Part shown: piece by piece, positions 1 to 7,721 of the stretch
Layout: each line of letters begins with the position of its first letter
Position numbering within the stretch: the first letter of the stretch is position 1
Source: Cephalothrix spiralis
Lineage: Eukaryota > Nemertea > Palaeonemertea > Archinemertea > Cephalotrichidae
NCBI GenBank assembly: GCA_032353305.1
Contig: JAUCNG010424576.1
Location: 1-10,014 of the forward strand
DNA length: 10,014 nucleotides
Reading direction: 5' to 3'
Notes under the pieces: generated by a model
Database searches by the model: none
Seen by the model: the letters and a program-made list of their open reading frames with translations, nothing else
What the model was told of the DNA's origin: nothing
Made by a program: the position numbers and the translations under genes

Positions 1-490
1 TTTTCGGCGATCTTCGGCTAATTTTTGGCAAAAAATTGTCAAGGTCAAGGTCAATGTCAATTTTTTTTACCAACATTTTTTTTGAGCCAGGGGCAATCAA
101 ACAATCCTTAAAGTATAGCATTTGATTGTATTTAGTAAAAGTTTTAAAATTATAGGGGGCCTTGTCCAGCCTATCCAGCCAAACATGGGGACGAAGGTAA
201 GTTATTATTTTCAATACCCTGCTTAGTATTCTTGCAACCGGTTCTTTAAAGAAAGGTTTACTGATTTTCAAAAACAGACAAAACTCACTCTATTCTTTCC
301 TATGGTCATCCATCAAGGTATAATGTTCCCTAGCTTTTGGGACTATGGGGGGCACATTAAACTGACTTGTCTTGCCTCCTAGACCACAAAAGTTATTCTA
401 CGAACTCACACGCATAGCATGATCTTGCATTAAGCCCTCTTGTACCGCTTGCTATAGCCTCAAGCAAATATTTTGTATCGGAAACGCAAA

Positions 491-610
491 AATCGCTATC
501 GGAAACGGAAAAATCACGAAAATCGCTAACGGAAACGGAAAAATCACGAAAATCGCTATCGGAAACGGAAAAATCACGAAAATTGCTATCGGAATCGGAA
601 AAAGGCTCTT
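491..610. repeat. Minisatellite, period 30 bp, about four copies
   Basis: Four consecutive 30-bp units start at 491, 521, 551 and 581, the last being partly diverged. Each contains GGAAACGGAAAAATCACG followed by AAAATCGCTA; differences are single bases such as TATC versus TAAC. Because 30 is a multiple of three, the reverse strand reads as a periodic ten-residue hydrophobic repeat (IFPFPIAIFV). This is a by-product of the repeat and no protein is proposed. Related GGAAACGG words also occur at 606-632 and in the element at 4543-5422. Confidence 0.93.
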
Positions 611-654
611 AATTTTATCGGATATCGGAAAACGCACATAGGCATTGACCCCCT

Positions 655-838
655 CCTACCTACACTTACGGTAACGTTTATTATAGTACCTACGCTTACG
701 ACTACGCCGATTTTAGCCCCTACGCTTACGCCTACGGGATGCCTACGTTAAGGATTTTCCGCCATCCTACGCCTACGTTAGCGTGAAAAGCTCATTTTAC
801 GCCTACGTTAAAACCCTTGGGGGCCCTCTTATAGCTTA
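655..838. repeat. Degenerate CG-rich repeat block built on TACGCCTACGTTA
   Basis: The words CCTACGCTTACG, TACGCCTACG and CCTACGTTA recur many times between about 655 and 810 in an otherwise CG-poor neighbourhood. The block ends at GGGGGCCCTCTTATA. It is not a strict tandem array: spacing varies and copies are mixed. It has no coding potential. It abuts the minisatellite region, and the joint between them carries GACCCCCTCCTA (about 646-658), a sequence resembling the ends of the elements at 4543-5422 and 6395-6680. Confidence 0.75.
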
Positions 839-932
839 TGTACGCTTGCATTGTGTTAAATGCATTTTTTCCTTGACATGTTTTATGATGAGTTTATAAA
901 TGGCTAGGCGACAAAAGTTGGTGGGATATTAC

Positions 933-1046
933 CTTTAACTTGTCATCAAGCTTTGTTACGTCATCACCGAGCATGATTTTGCAGAGTACTTCTCTAACAC
1001 TAGTATAATTCCTACCAGTCACTGCCATATAATCAGGTCCACCGTC
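933..1046 (-). CDS. RNF213: RNF213-like exon 7, last exon in the window
   Basis: This 114-bp exon encodes model residues 346-383, with both ends on codon boundaries. The acceptor is TTTTTAG preceded by TTTTTAACT, with AG at 1047-1048, and the donor is TTAAAG|GTAATA with GT at 932-931. The peptide starts DGGPDYMAVTGRNY and continues SVREVLCKIM. This fits the vertebrate RNF213 pattern of a DRYLVYGDEY stretch followed by a helix, at the right place after the RWVFP-type motif of exon 6. The coding sequence must continue to the left. No exon in correct phase was found in 1-932, so the next one is probably outside the window. Confidence 0.86.
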
Positions 1047-2475
1047 CTAAAAAGTTAAAAATTCCGTTAATAGGGAAGGGGAAAATGAATTACACGGAGT
1101 TCATAATATGAAGTTAATAATATATACAATATACAATCAATGATGGCAACATCATGTACATGTATGAACATTTACTTCTCAGTTTACAATCATTGAGAGA
1201 CACTTATACTAGTTAGGCTAGATATAAAAAAATAACTATCCCATTCAACCGTCCAATCCCGTTGTCTTCCTTTTTCAGCGATCCAAAAAGTACTGTAGCA
1301 GCTAGTGGTTGCCCTTTACTTCCGGGTTGCCATAGTGCATCCTTCAGTAATTCACCCTTCAGTCAGAGAACAGAAGTTGGGTTTTTTATTTTTTATCATT
1401 TCATAAGCGTCCTTTTCATGGTGTATAAACCTATATAGTGACTGTGTATGAGAAGGGTCTGATATTTTCTTCTCTGACACCGACTGCATTGTAACCGCGA
1501 CTTCATTATCTCACAAAAATCAATACAGTCTAGTCATCGCTATAGCCAAAGTCCATCGCCTTAAAGCTCTGGTGTGTTTATGAAAGGACGGTGTTATGAT
1601 TTCTGTTATGCCTTCGCAGGTAGATCTTACATCAGGGTAAACTGTTCCACTAATCAATTGCAGGACTTTATACTTAGTTTCAATGTTCTTTCACACTCAT
1701 GTAAGGCCGGACCAGTTCCAGTTTTACAAGTAGTATATTATAGGTCATATTTCTGATAAAAGATGTCGCTAGTATAAATCAGCTAATCTAGAGATTATTC
1801 AGGATTATTCGAGAAATATCATTCTGGTATTAAATGACGCCCTTTATCTAGTCGCGGTATTAAAATACGACATTTTATGATTTGCAATCATTTTTAGCAA
1901 TTAATTTTATCCAAGAAACACGATCGTAAATCGTAAATCTAAAAGGGGTTCAAATTTGGTATAAACCTTGCTTATCATGCTATGTGTTTTTATAAAAAAA
2001 TGAAGATCACTGCACCTGAGATGGGTGGCCGGTGTCTGCTGGTCAGGTACTGAAACCCCCTTCTGGCAAGGGATGAAGAAAAAAAAGTGATACACAGCAG
2101 ATGTCCTCCGATGTTACACTTACAAAATCGAGGCAAGTTCTGGAAAGAACTTCCGGTTTACAAAGGTAGTCATGAGGGTTTACAAGCAAGAGTGTTTACC
2201 GGCACAGATTTTGTGGTTTCCGAAAGCTTAATACGAATCTGCCCGATCGCCTCCGAGTGCTTGTCAGTTCTTGGATTGGTGATCGGGTAGTAGTAGTGAC
2301 ACTAGAGCTTTAAATAAGTAGCCACTCTGCCATGATGATTGCTGTTACTAATCCCACTTTTGCATTTGTTATTGTGTTCGTGATTTGCTGGAACTGCGGA
2401 TTATGAGGACGAAAAAGTGAGAAATGAGGATGTCGATGGTCAAATGACTTTGAAAGAATATCTGTAGATACATAC
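1047..2475 (-). other. Intron between exons 6 and 7, no recognised feature
   Basis: This is 1429 bp of non-coding sequence with GT-AG borders that match the flanking exons. Short open stretches exist on both strands, for example + 2087-2290 and - 1907-2095. They have no start context, splice fit or family resemblance that I can support, so they are not called as genes. Confidence 0.75.
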
Positions 2476-2584
2476 CTGAGCAGATTGGTCCACGAGTAGA
2501 ATCCATTTCAATTTATCAACCTTCCAAATCTTCTGAAGTATTTCGAGACCATACTCTCTTTCTAAGACTTTTAGAAGGTATGGA
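2476..2584 (-). CDS. RNF213: RNF213-like exon 6, helical E3-shell segment
   Basis: This 109-bp exon encodes the last base of residue 309 and residues 310-345, ending at a codon boundary. The acceptor is CGTTTCAG at 2585-2586 and the donor is GCTCAG|GTATGT with GT at 2475-2474. The peptide PYLLKVLEREYGLEILQ, then KLKWIL, corresponds in order to the vertebrate RNF213 stretch in which RGMEFVQ is followed by a RWVFP motif, directly after the VYLVR-type end of exon 5. This confirms that the repeat-filled 2.9-kb stretch between 2585 and 5490 is a single intron of the same gene. The exon was found by searching for the expected motif with correct phase. Confidence 0.88.
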
Positions 2585-2925
2585 CTGAAACGTTAGAAAC
2601 TTTATTAAAGGATCAAGCGCTAAAGGATTAAAGCAGCATTCCGGTATACCGGTAGCAATCTTCATATGGACATATAGAGCTCCAGTTAACTATTTGCACC
2701 ATTTTAATTGGGGGCCTTAACCTGCTATCGGCTTACAACCGGTCCCGAAGATAACTGAACCGAAATGTAAAACCAGACTGCTGCCGGTAGTCCAGTAAAA
2801 TGGGGACAATATTTGGGTTTAGTGGAAAAAAGGGGAGAAATGGGACCAGTTGGAATAAGTAGCTAAGACATTCAAGATCATACCAAAAGTCCCCATTCGT
2901 CACCCCTGCGAAATTTATGTTATAC

Positions 2926-2940
2926 CGGAAGTGACGTCAC
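2926..2940 (+). promoter_or_regulatory. ETS plus CRE composite-like motif, intronic
   Basis: The 15 bases CGGAAGTGACGTCAC combine an ETS core (CCGGAAGT, counting the preceding C) with a full palindromic cAMP-response element (TGACGTCA). This arrangement is a known composite motif of animal core promoters. Here it lies in an intron with no gene start nearby, so function is unproven; it may be part of a repeat. Two further TGACGTCA octamers occur at 4234-4241 and 6064-6071. Confidence 0.4.
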
Positions 2941-3033
2941 TTAGATGTATTATGAGTTGATAGGAACTTTTTTTTAGATTTATATTTTATTATGTTTATT
3001 CAAGCATTTACAAAGAAAACTGTTTTTTTTAAT

Positions 3034-3054
3034 TAAAAAAAAAAAAAAAAAAAA
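3034..3054 (+). repeat. Poly-A tract
   Basis: A near-pure A run of about 20 bases follows a T-rich stretch. It might be the tail of a retroposed sequence whose body lies to the left, but no target duplication was identified. It is otherwise a simple homopolymer. Confidence 0.7.
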
Positions 3055-3159
3055 CTTGTTCGGCTTTCCGGCACAGGCAACTTCTCAAATGTCAAGTGAG
3101 CGTCTCATTCAAGAATTAAAATGTTAAAACGCACAGTTTGAACATCTAAGGGAAGCAAT

Positions 3160-4200
3160 AGGTCCATTAGGTTCGCTATTTAATTCTGCAGGCAGGGCCA
3201 AAATTGGTTGGATGCGCATTTATATCTTAAGTCCTTTCAAAGGGCCGCCATTTTGGATTTTTGGAACCAAATTTAAAAAAAAAAGTTCAGTGTAGGACAC
3301 GAAATTGGCCCAGATGACACACCTATCTCCAAGTCGTTCCAAAGAATTCTACATGAACTTTTACAGCCGGGACTAAAATCTGGTGGTGTCGCCTTGATGT
3401 TTACAGTCCTTTCATAGGCCTCCAAAGCCCTCAATATTGGAATTTTGCGGCCAAATTTTGAAATAATGTTCAGTGTTCAGTTTAAGTCGTTCCAAATGGT
3501 TCTCCATTAACTTTTGAAGCCACGGCCAATCGGATGGTGTCGGATTTATATCGTCAGTCTTTCAAGGGCCGCCATATTGGATTTTTTGCTGCCAAATCTG
3601 GTGGTTTTTTGAAAGTATGTTGGTACGTGATCAAATAATAGATATAAAACACCATCAAATGATGGTCCCTGGGACACGATACAATGGGAATCCAATAAAA
3701 CTACTTAAACTGATATACGTGCATGATTGAAAGACATCTAGGTCAATTTCGGGGTCAGCTCGGTACTTTTTTCGAAAATTTGGCAGCAAAATCCAATATG
3801 GCGGCCCTTGAAAGACTGACGATATAAATCCGACACCATCCGATTTTGGCCGTGGCTGCAGAAGTTAATGGAGAACCCTTTGGAGTGACCTAATGTAAGT
3901 TTGAAAGAGATTGGTGGTCGAATGGGGCCGATTTAATTGCCAACACTGAACATCCAAAGTGGCGGCTCTTTGTAAGGATATAAATGCGCAACCACCAAAT
4001 TTTGGCCCTGGCTGCAGAATTTAATAGGAAACCTAATGGAAGATGGAACTACATAAAATAATTTTGAGGGAGATTTTTATCCATTTCCAGTGCAAACTCA
4101 TCACTTAGAAAATTTGACTGCAAAATCAATATGGCGGCCCCTTTCTAGTCCTGACTGAAGATATAAATGCGACACATCCAGGGGGACAGAATTCATTGGG
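3160..4200. repeat. Head-to-head array of about 150-bp units (foldback-type repeat)
   Basis: Three plus-oriented units begin near 3163, 3334 and 3486. Three minus-oriented units lie near 3774-3890, 3951-4040 and 4090-4200. The unit carries in order a CCATTAACTT-like start, a (C/G)CCACGGCC-like word, GGATGGTGTCGGATTTATAT, and GGGCCGCCATATTGG. The inner pair (3486-3602 against the complement of 3774-3890) looks over 90 percent identical by eye. The outer pair (3163-3262 against 3951-4040) is more diverged. The arms surround a spacer of about 170 bp. No transposase or other coding frame is present, so this looks like a non-autonomous foldback element or an inverted satellite fragment. Confidence 0.85.
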
Positions 4201-4542
4201 GAATCAAATAAAGCTACAATTTTTAGGGTTCTATGACGTCATGCCTAGTGTGACTTCATAACCAAAGGTCATAGGAGGGCAAACTATAACTCAATCGAAA
4301 GCTCTTATACAAGTAACGGAGCCATATTTAATTAGGTTGTTGAGGTATGGCCCTTCCTTAGGTGTTTGCGATTGCTATTGCCGTTTTAACAAAGTTTGGG
4401 TCTTTGGGGACTGGGCGTCGGCTCATTTAGATACAGGTTTTACCCATTTTTTTCAATTTCCCCATGACATATTGGGACAAAAGAGAATTTCATAACATTC
4501 CAAGGTTTTCCAGATCTGTGGTTACCTTGTCTGACTACTCTA

Positions 4543-5422
4543 TGAGGGGGTGAAGGGGTCAGAACGGAAGCAGGAAAAGCCCTGAAATCGCTTTCGGAGG
4601 CGGAATTTGGGAATTTTAGTCCGGAAGACGGAAACGGGATGTATGCAGAACGGGGTCAGCGAACGGTAGCGGATAATAACGGTAACGGAAACGGGAAATG
4701 GAACAATAACGGTAACGGAGACGGGATTTTGTAAAGCAAAGAAAAAATATAAAGGGTTGAATTTAAAATCTCATTATTGTGGATATTTCAACTTTATTTT
4801 TGATTGCATATTGCACGTTATATTAAATAGCAAAACATGTACATATTTATCTTACAATATTATTTGGCCCATTTTTGGCAATTAGAACTCCTAAAATCGC
4901 TTGGCAAGAGTAGCCTAGATCGTTACATGATTTTCCTGTATTATTTATATATATTATGATCCTATTATTTTGATAATCAAAAACCTTGCAATAGCAGCTC
5001 CCCACACACACTCTGATGGGATTTTAATCTTCCTTAGCCAGGCCTTTCCTACTTTTTAAAAATTACAGAAAGTGGTTTTCTACTGTTTTAAATAATTCCT
5101 ACTTAAAAATACGTTATTAGAATTTTTTTGCTAATTCAAATTTAACCTTTGGCCTAATACATGTTCTTGTGAAATGATGTCCTTTGAATCTAAATTGTGC
5201 TGCTCAAAGGCAACGAGTATATAATCAAAAACCGAGGATGAAATCTTAAAACTTAAATTTCAAGGCCTCCAGAATCAGTAGCGGGAGGAGCTGTTTTTTT
5301 TATAACGGGAGCGGGATTTCAAGTTTACATATCGCGTTTTTAAGCTTACGGAAACGGGATATCACATTTTTTTGCTACCGGAAGCGGGAAGAGGACCCCC
5401 CCCCCTTCGCCCGCCCCTCCTC
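4543..5422. mobile_element. Non-autonomous element with GC-rich inverted ends, about 880 bp
   Basis: The left end TGAGGGGGTGAAGGGGTC (4543-4560) pairs imperfectly with the complement of the right end (about 5395-5422), which reads GAGGAGGGGCGGGCGAAGG then a G run and TC. Both ends are bordered by TA (4541-4542 and 5423-5424), as expected for a TA target duplication. Inside each end lie clusters of ACGGAAACGGGA-type words (about 4570-4735 and 5280-5390). The middle is AT-rich and has no coding frame. It sits wholly inside the intron between exons 5 and 6. The boundaries are inferred from similarity to the element at 6395-6680. Confidence 0.5.
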
Positions 5423-5490
5423 TATCTGTCGCCCATTTTTTGCGACAAATATATAAATCATAATTTTGTGCCCTCTCAGTCTAAACTCAC

Positions 5491-5762
5491 CGTATATACG
5501 CGTAATCCTTGTTAGTGCATAAATCTTTAGCATATCCTAAAAGTTTCATTAACTGATCATCATTGAAGTCCTCAGTTATGAGTTTTCTATAAAGGACTTC
5601 GGCAACAACCCCAAGGCTAAATCTGATTTCAGCAACAGTAGTAAGAGTGCTGATATTCAACTCATGTGATTTTTGAATTTTTTGGCGTGCGTTTCGCATC
5701 AATTTTGAGCAATTTTTCACTCGGTTAGACAACGTGCCGCATTGCTCGGTACACATGGAATC
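5491..5762 (-). CDS. RNF213: RNF213-like exon 5, helical E3-shell segment
   Basis: This 272-bp exon encodes model residues 219-308 plus two bases of 309. The acceptor is a pyrimidine tract ending TTCTTTCAG at 5763-5764, and the donor is TACGG|GTGAG with GT at 5490-5489. The encoded protein is long and helical. It contains AEIRFSLGVVAEVLY, resembling the EVARIRLCLDRAADFL helix of vertebrate RNF213, and ends KDYAYIR, resembling the DWHRVYLVR segment. Frame continuation past the donor meets TGA at once, so the exon end is well defined. An ATG in the same frame at 5802-5804 lies upstream of the acceptor in intron sequence and is not a start. The CG|T arginine codon is completed by exon 6, almost 3 kb away. 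Confidence 0.92.
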
Positions 5763-6854
5763 CTGAAAGAATAAAGGGTTAAAAAATATGAGAAATGATG
5801 GCAAAGCTTATCAATTCGTTAAACAAACTGAGATAAGCAGTTTTTAACTTTCCATCAAAATGAGTATAGCGCGCGTTGGTAACATTCATCTCGATAACCT
5901 CGTTATGATAATGCACGCATCATCTTGTGAATAGAAGCTATAACAAGTGCTGAGGGCATCGAAATGGGTAACATTAAAAAAAAAGAGTATTTTGAACTAG
6001 ATTTCTTTGATATGGTATATAAATTTAAGGTCATCGGAAAATATTTTCGTGAACTGTTGGTCGTGACGTCATGACAATCAAGTTTCCTTTAATCTGACAA
6101 ATGAACAGAGCTATAATCTTTATAGTATCCGAATCGATCTTTGAGTTTCATTTCGGCATTATAATAATTTTTACGAAATTCATAAGAATAGAGATATCAT
6201 ACAATGTAGTTTACATTGGAAACTATATCATTTTCCTGAAATGAAGGATTTTATAAGATTCTTATAAAAAAATAGGGTCGCTCTGGACGAGAAATGTTGA
6301 ATATTTGACTTTTTCAGAATTTTTAATAATTTTCTGCGGTTTAACAGAACTTTCGGAAAAATTAATTTGGATAATTTCGGAATCCGACGTTCTAAGAGGG
6401 GGGTAACGGGTTAAAACCTGCAGCGTGAAAGGGCTAAATTTGCACTACGTGAAACAAGATTTTGATTTTTTATCGTCGTGAACCTCTGGCGTGCAACGTG
6501 AAAGCAAATTTGATACTACGTGCTCCGTGATTTTAACTTTTTTAGTTTGTGTAATGTGTTTTCTCTCATTTCTTGAATAAGTCCGTGATTTCACGATTTA
6601 AAGTATTCCGTCCGTACTCCGTGAAAGTCCATTTTTAGGCTCGTGAATTCGTAAATGGACCCCCCCGTTACCCCCTCTTCTAAATCGACCGTCAGATAAG
6701 AAGTCGACGCAGCAGACTGTATACTTAGCGTGCTAAATGTAATATTGGTACTGGAGCATATAGGCGATAAAATGATATCGTCACTGGATACATTTCATAA
6801 GGGTCATTAAGAGACCACAGATCCTGAATACCAAAATTGATCAACCGCACTTAC
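5763..6854 (-). other. Intron between exons 4 and 5
   Basis: This 1092-bp intron has GT-AG borders matching both exons. It contains a MITE-like element (6395-6680), a CRE octamer at 6064-6071, and small AT-rich hairpins around 6205-6270, for example CAATGTA against TACATTG. No coding sequence is seen. Confidence 0.75.
6395..6680. mobile_element. MITE-like element, 286 bp, with inverted ends and TA borders
   Basis: The left end AGAGGGGGGTAACGGG (6395-6410) is matched by the complement of the right end, GAAGAGGGGGTAACGGG (6664-6680), with a one- to two-base length difference. TA lies immediately outside on both sides (6393-6394 and 6681-6682), consistent with the duplicated TA of Tc1/mariner-type elements. 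The interior is rich in repeated CGTGAAA, ACGTG and CCGTGATT words and has no coding frame. It would need a transposase supplied elsewhere. It lies in the intron between exons 4 and 5. Confidence 0.68.
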
Positions 6855-6966
6855 CTCAATACAATGAATGATCAAGATACACACATCAATTACGTCATTT
6901 TTAGCATCACAAAATTCTCTCATTTTTGTCAAGTAGGCTTCAATATGGTGCTCGGACAAATTTGCC
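6855..6966 (-). CDS. RNF213: RNF213-like exon 4, helical E3-shell segment
   Basis: This 112-bp exon encodes the last base of residue 181 and residues 182-218. The acceptor is ATTTAG at 6967-6968 and the donor is TTGAG|GTAAGT with GT at 6854-6853. The peptide contains HHIEAYLTKMREF and ends ILIIHCIE, which continues in exon 5 as DSM. This resembles the vertebrate RNF213 pattern of a DYIQEYL-type helix followed by a CLEDS-type helix end. It was found by joining exon 3 to exon 5: a single base completes the CG|G arginine codon and the end is at a codon boundary. It is below normal ORF-scan length. Confidence 0.9.
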
Positions 6967-7463
6967 CTAAATAAAGTGAAACATTTCCTTGTATTTAATA
7001 TTTGTGGTCATTTTTACACGATGTACACTCATTGTCTATACGAATTGATTACATCCAATCAAATTTGACTGAATTTGTGAACGGAAGATATTAAAGCCCG
7101 TTTTATGCTTCTGCGACTTCATATTAATTGCAATATTTTTCGCAAACAAAGTGTTGTTAATATCATGGAAAAACGCGGATACACATGTATTTCGCGGAAA
7201 TTTAGTTTGTGATATGATAATACTATGACCCTCTTTTCTGAATTTTTTCTTCTAATTTGAGCATGTTCTCCCTCTTGAATGTTTATAAAAAACGCTAGTC
7301 TAGTTCCTACACTCCTTCTATTAGGAGTGTAGGAACTAGACTAAAAAAACGCGTACGAAATTGAGAGTTTTTCGACCTGTAAACCATCCGACGGAAAAAG
7401 CATGCTATTGCATATTTAAAATGAATTTTGAAAAAATCGTTTTATTATGAAATTGTTACTCAC
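6967..7463 (-). other. Intron between exons 3 and 4
   Basis: This 497-bp intron has GT-AG borders matching both exons. It is AT-rich and non-coding apart from the 48-bp foldback with flanking duplications at 7287-7352, listed separately. Confidence 0.8.
7287..7352. mobile_element. Perfect 48-bp foldback flanked by a 9-bp target duplication
   Basis: Two perfect 21-base inverted arms (7296-7316, starting TAGTCTAGTTCC, and 7323-7343) enclose a 6-base loop TCTATT. Directly outside both arms is the identical 9-base word AAAAAACGC (7287-7295 and 7344-7352). The abutting direct repeats look like a target-site duplication, so the 48 bp appear to be an insertion made only of two inverted ends. A 9-bp duplication is typical of Mutator-like elements, though other families also make 8-10 bp. 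The lack of any mismatch suggests a recent event. It has no coding content. Confidence 0.8.
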
Positions 7464-7721
7464 CGCGCTCGTAACAATAGTTGCAGCAACAACGATCGCA
7501 CTATCGGCGACTTATCAATTGCATCATCGATAACTGACAATTCCTTTGTCTTTTTTCTTCTTTTTCTTTTTTCATCAGGCTGAAGTGTGATGTAACGCAA
7601 CAGCGATTCAACCACATCATCATCTGGAGTCGAGTTGTTCGAGAAACATAAATGTGTCACAACTTCCATGAAGAAACTACGGCAGTTCTTTTGATATCGA
7701 GAGTAATTTTCTCGCGCAGCA
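7464..7721 (-). CDS. RNF213: RNF213-like exon 3, helical E3-shell segment after the RING
   Basis: This 258-bp exon encodes model residues 95-181, both ends being split codons. The acceptor is TTTTTGCAG at 7722-7723 and the donor is GCG|GTGAGT with GT at 7463-7462. The stretch CRSFFMEVVTHLCF, then VVESLL, then DDAIDKSPIVRSLLLQLLL follows the order and spacing I recall for vertebrate RNF213 directly after its RING, where NSFF, VIESLL and DKTPVIRS occupy the equivalent places. It is the strongest family match in the window together with the RING. A lysine/arginine cluster (KRKRRKKTK, residues 146-154, bases 7544-7570) lies in the loop between the second and third helices. It looks nuclear-localisation-like but is more likely a basic surface loop. 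The upstream methionine in frame lies in intron sequence and is not a start. Confidence 0.93.

Larger units (their letters stand above)
1..932 (-). other. Partial intron, repeat-bearing, left end of window
   Basis: This is intron sequence downstream of exon 7. It holds overlapping AAGGTCA half-sites near 39-53, a 30-bp minisatellite (491-610) and a degenerate CG-rich repeat block (about 655-838), listed separately. Between 1 and 440 I see AT-rich non-coding sequence. No continuation of the ligase in correct phase was found. Confidence 0.7.
2585..5490 (-). other. Repeat-filled 2.9-kb intron between exons 5 and 6
   Basis: The flanking exons share a split CG|T codon, so this is one intron of 2906 bp, by far the longest complete one here. 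It contains a 12-bp palindrome at 2641, an ETS/CRE-like site at 2926, poly-A at 3034-3054, the opposed repeat array at about 3160-4200 and an 880-bp element at 4543-5422. Repeat insertion accounts for most of its length. Confidence 0.8.

Noticed and set aside
186-203. Plus-strand ATGGGGACGAAG followed by GTAAGT, like a short first coding exon
   Set aside because: Four codons and one donor-like word with no matching acceptor or promoter are not enough.
292-395. Minus-strand open stretch containing VPPIVPKAREH, ending near a GTGAGT word
   Set aside because: It ends in an in-frame stop before the donor-like word and does not resemble the RNF213 continuation, so it is not an exon of this gene. 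It may be an old repeat remnant.
452-637. Minus-strand periodic hydrophobic protein
   Set aside because: It is the translation of the 30-bp minisatellite and has no independent evidence of being coding.
1574-1756. Plus-strand 60-codon open stretch with a methionine
   Set aside because: It lies in the intron between exons 6 and 7, has no recognisable domain, and is of a length expected by chance.
2087-2290. Plus-strand 67-codon open stretch
   Set aside because: It is intronic and resembles no known family; there is no splice or start context to support it.
2641-2652. Palindrome CCGGTATACCGG
   Set aside because: A 12-bp palindrome alone is compatible with chance, and no paired site or repeat context was seen.
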